This document shows positions 7,838 to 15,699 of a stretch of 64,000 nt of DNA, piece after piece (position 1 is the stretch's first letter; each line of letters starts with the position of its first letter). Below the pieces are notes generated by a model. That model was not told the origin of the DNA. It did not search any database and saw nothing but the letters and a program-made list of their open reading frames with translations. Source of the stretch: Litorimonas sp046250185 (lineage in GTDB: Bacteria; Pseudomonadota; Alphaproteobacteria; Caulobacterales; Maricaulaceae); assembly GCF_046250185.1 (NCBI RefSeq), contig NZ_CP176469.1. The stretch is one strand, 5' to 3'. A program made the translations under genes and the position numbers.

Positions 7838-8899
7838 ATGAACGCCTCAGTTGAGACAAAGATGCCAAAAAGTGATGCAGGGTTTACGCCTGAAGACTGG
7901 ATGGATGTGAGGCCCGAAGGCTTGTTTTGCAAGCCCGCTAACTGCTTTATCGATCCGCATGACGCCGTGCCCCGCGCAATCATCACGCACGGCCACGCTG
8001 ATCATGCCCGTTCGGGTCACGGCGAAGTCTTCGCCACGCCTGAGACTTTGGCAATTATGCACACCCGTTATTACATCAGTGATGAGACAGGCGAGACGGG
8101 CCTGCCCTATGGTCAGCGTCACGACCTTGGCCATGGCGTGACCCTTTGGTTTGCGCCTGCGGGTCACATCCTTGGCAGCGCACAAGCGGTTTTGGAATAT
8201 GAAGGACAGCGGGTCGTCGTGTCAGGCGACTTCAAACGCCACCCCGACCCAACTTGCCCGCCTTTCGAGGTCGTCCCGTGTGATGTGTTTATCACGGAAG
8301 CCACTTTCGCCCTCCCCGTGTTCAAACATCCGCCCCTAGAGAACGAAATACAGAAACTCATGCGGTCAATGGAAACACTCCCACACCGCACGCATATGGT
8401 GGGAGTCTATGCGCTGGGGAAATGCCAGCGCGTTATGCTCGCCTTGCGGGCTGCGGGATATGAGCATCCGTTTTACATTCATGGTGCGCTGAAAAAACTG
8501 ACAGAGCTATACCAGACTTTCGGTTTTGATTTCGGCGAAGTGACTCCCGTCTCAGACATAGGCGTCAAAGAGCGCGATATTCTGCGTGGCAAAATCGTGC
8601 TGTGTCCGCCCTCGGCTCTCGCGGATCGGTGGTCGCGGCGCATGCTTGATCCACTACCCACTATGGCATCGGGGTGGATGCAAATTCGCGCCCGCGCGCG
8701 CCAACGTCGCGCAGAAATGGCGTTGATCGTGTCAGATCACGCGGACTGGGACGACCTGATTGAAACCGCTGTGGCGACAGGCGCCCCTGAAGTTTGGATC
8801 ACCCATGGCCGCGTTGAGGCGCTGGAATACGCGCTCAAACAACGCGGCATAAAAGCTAAGGCGCTGCACTTGATTGGCCGTGATGAGGAGGCCGATTAA
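7838..8899 (+). CDS. Ligase-associated DNA damage response exonuclease (MBL fold)
   Basis: The 353-aa metallo-beta-lactamase-fold nuclease carries the zinc motif HGHADHAR (near residue 50), GHILGSAQ, SGDFKRHPD and a C-terminal ITHG with a histidine. It resembles the CPSF/SNM1-like nucleases. Position and length match the exonuclease of the ligase-associated repair set. Its TAA stop shares one base with the ATG of the ligase (TAATG), so the two are translationally coupled. The start codon is 36 bp from the divergent helicase start, so both promoters lie in a very short shared region or overlap the coding ends. Confidence 0.9.
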   Translation: MNASVETKMPKSDAGFTPEDWMDVRPEGLFCKPANCFIDPHDAVPRAIITHGHADHARSGHGEVFATPETLAIMHTRYYISDETGETGLPYGQRHDLGHGVTLWFAPAGHILGSAQAVLEYEGQRVVVSGDFKRHPDPTCPPFEVVPCDVFITEATFALPVFKHPPLENEIQKLMRSMETLPHRTHMVGVYALGKCQRVMLALRAAGYEHPFYIHGALKKLTELYQTFGFDFGEVTPVSDIGVKERDILRGKIVLCPPSALADRWSRRMLDPLPTMASGWMQIRARARQRRAEMALIVSDHADWDDLIETAVATGAPEVWITHGRVEALEYALKQRGIKAKALHLIGRDEEAD

Positions 8900-10485
8900 T
8901 GGAGGACTTCTCCCGCCTACTCGACGATCTTTATTTCACCAATTCAACCAAGGCCAAAGAGGCGATCTTGGCAGATTACCTGCGCCGCACACCTGACCCA
9001 GATCGCGGCTGGGCATTAGCGGCAATCGCTGGCACGCTGAGCTTTGATCTGTTCAAGCGCAACCTGACCAAGACAATGATGGCAGAGCGAATGGACCCGT
9101 TCCTATTCGATATTTCCCGCGATTATGTTGGTGAATTATCAGAGACAGTGGCACTGGCATGGCGACCAAATGACAATGCCAAAATCCTCAATCGCCTGCC
9201 AACGTTATCAGAAGTTATCACAGAATTTCGACGTCGAGATAAAGCGAACATAAAGTCATACCTCATTGATTTACTTGATAATATGACCCCACCGCAGCGC
9301 TGGGCTTTGTTGAAGCTTGGCACACGTGGCCTGCGAATTGGCATGTCGGCGCGATCTTGCAAACGTACATTGGCGAACATGAAAAAGGTTGATCTGGAAG
9401 TCATTGAAGAGCTTTGGCACGGGCTGGAACCGCCCTATGAAAACTTGTTCGCGTGGATTGATGGCGACGCACCGATGCCTGATATGTCAAATGTCCTGAC
9501 CTATTCCCCCGTCATGCTAGCGCATCCGATAGAGGAGAAAGACTTCGAGCGCATCAGCCCAGAGACACACCAAGCCGAGTGGAAATTTGACGGAATTCGC
9601 GTGCAGCTGGCCGCGAATAAAGACGGTGCGAAACTGTTTTCGCGCAAAGGTGACGATATATCAAATAGCTTCCCCGACTTGCTGGAGACGATCGATTTTA
9701 TTGGAGTTTTAGACGGAGAGCTGCTCGTACGCCCCGATGGCGAGATTGGGCGGTTTAATGATCTGCAACAACGCCTTAACAAGAAAGCTCCAACCAAGAA
9801 ATTGATGACGCAACTCCCCGCGCATCTTATGGTCTATGATGTTTTGTCAGCGAATGGGGAGACATTGCGGGGCGAGCCTTTAATGGCGCGACGGGCGGAA
9901 CTTGAAACCTTGATCGCAGCGCGTGATCCCGAGCGTTTCTCGCTGTCAGAACTCCTAGATTTTAAAACAGTTGAAGATCTGACCGCCCTTCGCGAAGACG
10001 CCGCTGCCACGGGCGGTTTGATTGAAGGTTTGATGATCAAGGATAAAGCGTCAACCTATGTCGCGGGGCGGCCGAAACATGCGTGGTATAAATGGAAGCG
10101 CGAGCCGTTTTTGCTGGACGCTGTGCTGATGTATGCGCAACGCGGTCACGGCAAACGCAGCTCGTTTTACTCTGACTACACATTCGGCCTTTGGACAGAA
10201 GATGGCCAACTCCTCCCCATTGGCAAAGCCTATTTCGGTTTCACAGATGAGGAAATGAAAGACATCGATAAGTGGATCAGGAACAATAAGCTCAAACGCT
10301 TCGGCCCTGTGCAAGAAGTTAAAAAAGAGCTAGTATTCGAGGTTGCTTTTGACAGCGCGCATGAAAGCCCGCGACACAAATCTGGCTACGCGCTGCGCTT
10401 CCCGCGCATCCACCGCATCCGTTGGGATAAGCCTGCATCGGACGCAGATCGCATGTCTGCTGTCGCGTCCCTGATTGGGGCCTAA
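8899..10485 (+). CDS. ATP-dependent DNA ligase (cisplatin damage response type)
   Basis: The 528-aa ligase has a DNA-binding N-terminal domain (residues 1-200), the adenylation domain with motif I EWKFDGIRVQL in which Lys229 would be adenylated, motif III DGELLV, and an OB-fold domain with WYKWKREPF and FPRIHRIRWDKP. This set and its length fit the ligase B/C-type enzyme that heads the ligase-associated DNA damage response cluster, not the NAD-dependent replicative LigA. It acts in nick sealing during repair. The gene is coupled to the exonuclease upstream and overlaps the convergent permease by 4 nt. Confidence 0.92.
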   Translation: MEDFSRLLDDLYFTNSTKAKEAILADYLRRTPDPDRGWALAAIAGTLSFDLFKRNLTKTMMAERMDPFLFDISRDYVGELSETVALAWRPNDNAKILNRLPTLSEVITEFRRRDKANIKSYLIDLLDNMTPPQRWALLKLGTRGLRIGMSARSCKRTLANMKKVDLEVIEELWHGLEPPYENLFAWIDGDAPMPDMSNVLTYSPVMLAHPIEEKDFERISPETHQAEWKFDGIRVQLAANKDGAKLFSRKGDDISNSFPDLLETIDFIGVLDGELLVRPDGEIGRFNDLQQRLNKKAPTKKLMTQLPAHLMVYDVLSANGETLRGEPLMARRAELETLIAARDPERFSLSELLDFKTVEDLTALREDAAATGGLIEGLMIKDKASTYVAGRPKHAWYKWKREPFLLDAVLMYAQRGHGKRSSFYSDYTFGLWTEDGQLLPIGKAYFGFTDEEMKDIDKWIRNNKLKRFGPVQEVKKELVFEVAFDSAHESPRHKSGYALRFPRIHRIRWDKPASDADRMSAVASLIGA

Positions 10486-12560
10486 ATTTCGCGCTGTAAC
10501 TTCTTCAGGTCGTCAGGTTCACCAATAATGGCAACCTCGTCCCCTTCCATCAAGATCGTTTCAGGTGTCGCCGCCATGACTGCACCGCCGCGTTCAATCA
10601 GAGCGATCAAACAACTATCCGCAATCTCGACCTCGCTAATCAGTTTGCCGATTTGAGCGGCTAAGGCGGGGAATGACGTGACTGACCCATGCAAGAAGTG
10701 ATCGTCACGCATCAGGACTTCATTCATATCTTTATCCGTTTTTGCGGCCAACCATCGCTGCTCGAAATGATCGCTTTGGACAACTTCTGCCAAATGCCCC
10801 GCTAGGCGCAAATCAAGCCCAACAGGCTTGGGCGGGCTGAGCAAAAACATCAGCGTATGTGCGTCTTGCAGTCTCGGCAGAGCCAGCTTGGCTTGCGGGC
10901 CAAAGCGCATCACAAACAACTCCGGCTGCTCAATCTCTTCTGCACTTTGATAGGCGATATAGACGCCCTTATTGATCGGACGTAATTGTAGCAAATCTTC
11001 GGAAAATTGCGTTTCAATCACCTCTGCATCAATATCAAATTGCTCACTGGATTTCTCTGCCATAATGCTGTGAAGCTGTGCGAGATCATACATGCCGTAG
11101 CGGAAATCCATCATGACACTCCGGGCAATCACGGCCTCATATGAAAGATTTTCGTCCTGTGTCCGGTCATGAATGATTGTCATCAATTCACGTTCTAGCC
11201 CCTCATAGCGTTGCTGCCCCAGACGTTCATGAACATGGAAAATCGCGCCGCGCCGCGTCGTGCGCCTTGAGCCATAAAAGTAATACCACAAGACACAGCC
11301 AATCGTGACCATTCCCGTAAAGGCAATCGCCAAAATGCCCATTTCAATGATCAACCAGAATGAGATTAAGATGCCTGTGATCTGCAGCCACGGATAAAGC
11401 GGCGCTTTGAAGCCAGGCTTATAACTATCAATCCGCGCCTCACGCATCACGATCACAGCCACGCAGACTAGGCCAAAGAGCAGGAGTTGGAAGGCGGAGG
11501 CCAGCTTTGCGACGGATGCAACATCAAACAAAATCAGCACGGCAATCATTGTCAAAACTGTGACTACGATGGCGATCGTTGGTGTCCCAAATTTCCCAAT
11601 TTGCGAAAGCTTTTCTGGCACAAGCTTGTCCTTGGCCATGGCGTAAGGGTAGCGCGACGCCGACATGATGCCCGCATTGCCCGTGGACGCGAAGGCTGCA
11701 ATCGCCGCCACCACGATCAAAACCACGCCAAGGTCAAGTGGCCAGTTGCCCATGAACACGCGCCCTGCATCCGCAATTGGCGTCAAGCTATTGTAGAGGT
11801 CTTGCGGCTCTAATAATGTAATGAGTACAAGCGTTCCCAGAGTATAAATAATCGTCGCAGTAATCAGCGATAACGTCATACCTAGAGGAATATTACGGTC
11901 TGGATTTTGCACCTCTTCGGCCACGCTTGCGACCTTGGTGAGGCCCGCATAGGACACGAAGACTAGGCCGATGGTCGAAACAAATCCAACCAATCCAGAT
12001 TTGAAAAATGCGCCGTGTTCAGGGTTCGGGCGAAACGCTTTGACAAGGCCTGTCTCCTTCAAACCTAGCAGACAAAAGGCGATCAAGATCACAACAAGAG
12101 TGGTCACCAAAATGCGCTGCAGCAGGGTGGTCTCTTTGGCGCCAAACACATTGATCGCCCCAAAGGCTATTGTCAGAATTATCGCCGTAATGGTGAAGGG
12201 TAGGTCAAGATAAATCCCGAGATAGGCCCCCATACCGACCAACGCAAAAGCGCTTTTAAACACCACGGCGACCCAAGACCCAAGACCCCCAATCGTGCCC
12301 ATGAGTGGACCCATAGAGCGGTCGAGAAAATAATATGTGCCGCCAGCTTTGGGCATCGCCGTCGAGAGTTCCGCCATACAATACATGGCTGGTAAGATTA
12401 AAAAGCCGGCCAAGAGGTACGCCAGAAAGACGGAGTTACCCGTATATGACGCCGCAATTCCGGGCAGCAAGAACAGCCCGGAACTAAACATCGCCCCTGT
12501 CGACATCGCGTAGACGTCGAACAGAGTCAGGTTTTTCTTTAACTTCGTCGGCTCGCTCAT
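10482..12560 (-). CDS. APC-superfamily amino acid permease with EIIA-like and TrkA-C-like C-terminal domains
   Basis: The 692-aa protein has an N-terminal transporter of about 12 membrane segments (residues 15-440). The first helix carries the substrate-binding signature FDVYAMSTGAMFSSGLFLLPG, followed by MPKAGGTYYFLDR, typical of APC amino acid/cation transporters. The last 250 residues are cytoplasmic. First comes a PTS-EIIA-like fold (about 450-610, with LLSPPKPVGLDLRLAGHLAEVV). The end is TrkA-C-like (MEGDEVAIIGEPDDLKKLQ), a domain that usually binds small regulatory ligands. Together they suggest allosteric gating of uptake. It lies 27 bp after nhaA on the same strand and may be cotranscribed with it. 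Confidence 0.82.
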   Translation of the reverse strand: MSEPTKLKKNLTLFDVYAMSTGAMFSSGLFLLPGIAASYTGNSVFLAYLLAGFLILPAMYCMAELSTAMPKAGGTYYFLDRSMGPLMGTIGGLGSWVAVVFKSAFALVGMGAYLGIYLDLPFTITAIILTIAFGAINVFGAKETTLLQRILVTTLVVILIAFCLLGLKETGLVKAFRPNPEHGAFFKSGLVGFVSTIGLVFVSYAGLTKVASVAEEVQNPDRNIPLGMTLSLITATIIYTLGTLVLITLLEPQDLYNSLTPIADAGRVFMGNWPLDLGVVLIVVAAIAAFASTGNAGIMSASRYPYAMAKDKLVPEKLSQIGKFGTPTIAIVVTVLTMIAVLILFDVASVAKLASAFQLLLFGLVCVAVIVMREARIDSYKPGFKAPLYPWLQITGILISFWLIIEMGILAIAFTGMVTIGCVLWYYFYGSRRTTRRGAIFHVHERLGQQRYEGLERELMTIIHDRTQDENLSYEAVIARSVMMDFRYGMYDLAQLHSIMAEKSSEQFDIDAEVIETQFSEDLLQLRPINKGVYIAYQSAEEIEQPELFVMRFGPQAKLALPRLQDAHTLMFLLSPPKPVGLDLRLAGHLAEVVQSDHFEQRWLAAKTDKDMNEVLMRDDHFLHGSVTSFPALAAQIGKLISEVEIADSCLIALIERGGAVMAATPETILMEGDEVAIIGEPDDLKKLQREI

Positions 12561-12587
12561 AAGTCCCCCTTGAACGCCGTAAATACG

Positions 12588-13811
12588 CTACTGCGCGGCG
12601 GCGGGTTTGGAATCACCCGCTAACTCGCTTGCTCCCGATGTGCAATCTTTGCAGAAAATCCGCAAGAGTGCATAACCAAGAACACCCGAAGCCAGTGATC
12701 CCATCAACACGCCGAGGCGCACAGAATTGAGCAATTCATCACCCTCAAAGGCAAGCGTGCCGATAAACAAGCTCATCGTAAAACCAACACCTGTTAAACA
12801 AGCAATCGCGTAGACTTGCGGCCAGTTAGCGCCGTTTGGCAGCTTGGCTAGGCCAAGCTTCACAGCGATCCAAGCAAAAGAGAACACACCAATTTGCTTA
12901 CCCACGAACAAGCCGAGCGCGATTCCGAGCGGGAGCGGAGCAAGCAAATCTGCAAAGCTCACACCTTTCAGCGACACACCTGCATTGGCGAAGGCAAAGA
13001 GCGGCAGGATCAGGAAAGCGACCCAGATATGCAGCCCATGTTCTGCACGGTGCAGCGGAGAGCTTGCCTGCGGGTCTTTCGCCTTGAGCGGGATAGCGAG
13101 CGCGGTGACAACACCTGCCAAGGTCGCGTGAACACCTGACTTCAATACACAGGCCCACACAAAGACGCCAATCAGCGCATAAGGCGTAATCCGCATCACA
13201 CCCATACGATTGAGGATGAACAGACCTAGCGTACCAAATCCGCCCCAGCCCAGCGCGACGAGCGACAGGTCTTGTGTATAAAAGAGTGCGATGATGATAA
13301 TCGCGGCGAGGTCATCGATAATCGCCACGGCCAACAACAATATCTTAAGCGATACGGGTACGCGCGACCCGACGAGCGCCAACACACCTAACGCAAAAGC
13401 AATATCTGTGGCCGCTGGAATGGCCCAACCCTGCACAGCGATTGGGTCTGTATAGTTGAAAAATACGTAAACTGCAGCTGGCGCGATGATCCCGCCCAAG
13501 GCCGCAAATAATGGCAATGACGCCTTGTCAAAACTCGACAACTCGCCCTCCATCACCTCTTTCTTAATCTCTAACCCAACGAGGAAAAAGAAGATCGCCA
13601 TCAGACCGTCATTGATCCATAGCAAGAGCGGCTTGGCGATCTCAAACGCACCAAATTGGATTTCAACAGGGGTGGCGAGGAAGCCGGAATAGAATCCCGA
13701 GAGCGGCGAATTATTGGCAATCAGGGCCAGCAAGGCAACGGCCATAAGGATAAAACCAGCCGAGGTCTCAAGCCTCAAGAAATCTTGTATTTTCGTGACG
13801 ATACGGGGCAT
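12588..13811 (-). CDS. nhaA: Na+/H+ antiporter NhaA
   Basis: The 407-aa inner-membrane antiporter exports Na+ in exchange for H+. It shows the family core: ETSAGFILMAVALLALIANN at the N-terminus, GLMAIFFFLVGLEIKKEVMEGEL, AIPAATDIAFALGVLAL, and the ion-binding aspartate pair in AVAIIDDLAAI. The second bundle contains FANAGVSLKGV and GKQIGVF. The length is usual for the family. It fits a marine or salt-exposed organism. No obvious nhaR regulator is adjacent. A small hairpin at 13832-13851 lies in the leader without a T-run. Confidence 0.95.
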   Translation of the reverse strand: MPRIVTKIQDFLRLETSAGFILMAVALLALIANNSPLSGFYSGFLATPVEIQFGAFEIAKPLLLWINDGLMAIFFFLVGLEIKKEVMEGELSSFDKASLPLFAALGGIIAPAAVYVFFNYTDPIAVQGWAIPAATDIAFALGVLALVGSRVPVSLKILLLAVAIIDDLAAIIIIALFYTQDLSLVALGWGGFGTLGLFILNRMGVMRITPYALIGVFVWACVLKSGVHATLAGVVTALAIPLKAKDPQASSPLHRAEHGLHIWVAFLILPLFAFANAGVSLKGVSFADLLAPLPLGIALGLFVGKQIGVFSFAWIAVKLGLAKLPNGANWPQVYAIACLTGVGFTMSLFIGTLAFEGDELLNSVRLGVLMGSLASGVLGYALLRIFCKDCTSGASELAGDSKPAAAQ

Positions 13812-13881
13812 ATGGGGTCCATTAGAATAGGGTATGCCCGACGGATGCCGGGCAAGCGTTAATAATTTAACTGTGAATATT

Positions 13882-14322
13882 TTAGGTCAGCAAGCTGCGC
13901 CTCAACCTAACGAGAGACAGCGCCTTTGGGTGGGGCGGTGTGGCTGTGCAGCCCAATGTCGTCAAATGCGCGATCGCGTCATTGACAGATGCGTGAAGCA
14001 CATCATTCTCCAATTTCAAATGATCTGCCGCAGCCGTTAACGCATCGATAGCCCCCTCAATATCGTCCGAGTCGAAACGGCTCTGCGCAGTTTGGATAAA
14101 ATCTTTCATCGCCACTACACGTCCGCCGACGCCGCGATTGCGACGACCAAAAACATCAGGGTCAGCTCCGCCTTCATCTTCCCAGCGGTCTCTTTCAATG
14201 ATTTCATAACATAAACCTTTCTCGGAAGGGTTGGGGGTGGAAGGTTGAGCACCTCTTAGAGGAGGTTCGACTTTGGCTTTTGACCGTTTCAGCAAACGCG
14301 GTGATCCATCTCTACGTGTCAT
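13882..14322 (-). CDS. Hypothetical protein
   Basis: I do not recognise this 146-aa reading frame. From ATG at 14322 (start MTRRDGSPRLL, preceded by AGGGAG about 9 nt away) it has a basic, proline-rich first half. The second half is likely helical (MKDFIQTAQSRFDSDDIEGA, then LTAAADHLKLENDVLH), with a proline-rich tail. The frame is open further upstream to 14358. A second, shorter frame starts at 14208 with a good ribosome site (AAAGG before ATGAAATCATTG) and encodes about 30 hydrophobic residues inside this gene. Either frame, or a start at the internal Met near 14111, could be the real product. Confidence 0.45.
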   Translation of the reverse strand: MTRRDGSPRLLKRSKAKVEPPLRGAQPSTPNPSEKGLCYEIIERDRWEDEGGADPDVFGRRNRGVGGRVVAMKDFIQTAQSRFDSDDIEGAIDALTAAADHLKLENDVLHASVNDAIAHLTTLGCTATPPHPKALSLVRLRRSLLT

Positions 14323-14382
14323 TGCTAAGGTCTCCCTGTACGGCTTGCCAAAAGCCAAGTCGATGTCTCTATCTGCGCATTA

Positions 14383-14607
14383 TTAGAACCACGTTGACCG
14401 GATTGTGGAGCCCGCAGCACCCGCCATGCGGCGTGAGCGACGGCGACGATTGGCTTGAATGTAGCTTCGCTCGACCTGTGAATATTGCGACATATCTTGC
14501 GCCGTCTTTTCGATCTTGATTGGCTCTGGATTCAAGCGTGCAAAGATGCCGCCAAATGATTGAGCTAACGTCTGTGAAAGTCTTTGACTTTGTAAAGCGC
14601 GAAACAT
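14383..14607 (-). CDS. Small basic protein of unknown function, divergent from the OxyR-like gene
   Basis: The 74-aa reading frame has one of the best ribosome sites in the window: AAAGGAGATAAAA directly before ATG at 14607. The protein starts MFRALQSQRLSQTLAQSFGG, has a central polar part, and ends with a strongly basic segment (QANRRRRSRRMAGAAG). No membrane segment or signal peptide is seen. A basic tail suggests nucleic-acid or membrane-surface binding, but I do not recognise a family. Its start lies 57 bp from an OxyR-type operator and it is divergent from the regulator, so it is a prime candidate target of that regulator. Confidence 0.65.
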   Translation of the reverse strand: MFRALQSQRLSQTLAQSFGGIFARLNPEPIKIEKTAQDMSQYSQVERSYIQANRRRRSRRMAGAAGSTIRSTWF

Positions 14608-14663
14608 TTTTATCTCCTTTGTTAACGCAAATTGGAGATAGGAAATATCTTGTCATAAATAAA

Positions 14664-14700
14664 TTATAAAGATACTATCAATCCCATAGTATATATCTAT
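14664..14700 (+). promoter_or_regulatory. Candidate OxyR-type operator
   Basis: The site reads TTAT-N7-CTAT-N7-ATAG-N7-CTAT. The known OxyR consensus is four quarter-sites ATAG/CTAT separated by 7 nt each. Three of the four quarters match perfectly and every spacing is exactly 7; only the first is degenerate. It ends 12 nt before ATG 14713 of the OxyR-like gene, consistent with autorepression, and lies 57 bp from the divergent small gene. Confidence 0.6.
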
Positions 14701-14712
14701 GTGGAGAAACAC

Positions 14713-15618
14713 ATGAAACCGAGCCTTCGCCAGCTACAATATCTCGTCGCGATTTCAGAGACCGGTACAATGAGCGAAGCCGCCAAGCGCACCCATGTGA
14801 GCCAACCGAGCCTTTCGATCCAACTCAAAGACATGGAGGAACAACTCGGGGCATCCTTGGTGGAGCGCGGACGTAAGGGCGCAATCCTCACCCCTCTCGG
14901 TGTCGAAGTGGTTGCGCGGGCGCGGATTATCCTGCGCCAAGTTGAAGACCTCAAAGCTGTCTCGCGCGAAGCAGCCGGCACGCTGGCGGGTCGTGTGCGC
15001 CTCGGCGTGTTACCAACAGTTGGCCCTTATTTGCTGCCGCAAGCCACAAAGAAGCTGCATCTGGCGTATCCCGAACTGCGCATGACGGTGCGAGAGGAGC
15101 GGACGGTTGAATTAGAAGAGCATTTGTCAGATGGCCGCTTTGACGTCATTATCTCAACGCCAGAAGATCACCCAGGAACACAGTCTCATCCTATCGTGAT
15201 GGAAAACATTTATATCTGCGTTGCCCCTGACGATGAACTGGCGCAATCACGCGGCCCCCTCGAGATAAAAGACTTAAAAGGGCGAGAGTTTTTGACGTTG
15301 GGCCAAGGTCATAAATTTACGACTGTTGTGAACAACCTCGCAGCGCTCGCTGGCGCCACTACCAGCGGAAGCTACGAAGGCACTTCGCTGGACGCTTTAA
15401 GGCAAATGGCGTCCATGGGTGGAAGTATTGCCGTCTTGCCGAGCCTTTATGCCATATCGGAAGCCAAGCGCGACCCGCAACTGATAGTGCGTCCGATCAA
15501 CAACCCCTTCGCACAGCGTCAAATCTCTCTGATCTGGCGTGAGACCTCGCCGATGGCGGCAAAATTCGATACGATTGGCACAGTGTTTGAGGACGTGGCA
15601 AAAGCCATTATGTCGTAA
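14713..15618 (+). CDS. OxyR-like LysR-family regulator without redox cysteines
   Basis: The 301-aa protein has an N-terminal winged helix-turn-helix (LRQLQYLVAISETGTMSEAA and HVSQPSLSIQLKDMEEQLG) and an effector domain that aligns with OxyR throughout: VRLGVLPTVGPYLLPQ, EGTSLDALRQMASMGGSIAVLP. In OxyR the sensor segment is GHC-x8-C. Here it reads GHKFTTVVNNLA, so the peroxidatic cysteine (E. coli Cys199) is Lys201 and the resolving cysteine is Ala210. One other Cys, in NIYICVAP, is all that remains. I chose ATG 14713 because GGAG lies 6 nt upstream and the sequence then starts like OxyR; GTG 14701 is the longer alternative. It should still bind DNA but is unlikely to sense peroxide by disulfide formation. 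Confidence 0.8.
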   Translation: MKPSLRQLQYLVAISETGTMSEAAKRTHVSQPSLSIQLKDMEEQLGASLVERGRKGAILTPLGVEVVARARIILRQVEDLKAVSREAAGTLAGRVRLGVLPTVGPYLLPQATKKLHLAYPELRMTVREERTVELEEHLSDGRFDVIISTPEDHPGTQSHPIVMENIYICVAPDDELAQSRGPLEIKDLKGREFLTLGQGHKFTTVVNNLAALAGATTSGSYEGTSLDALRQMASMGGSIAVLPSLYAISEAKRDPQLIVRPINNPFAQRQISLIWRETSPMAAKFDTIGTVFEDVAKAIMS

Positions 15619-15699
15619 CGGCGCACTCTATAGTGAGATTTGCAACAGACATGATTTACGCTAAGACGATTTAAACCCCAGCCGAAAGCCGCCTCGCTC

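Noticed and set aside
12836..13139. Several overlapping plus-strand frames opposite nhaA
   Set aside because: They are reading frames kept open by the codon use of nhaA, which is a clear full-length gene.
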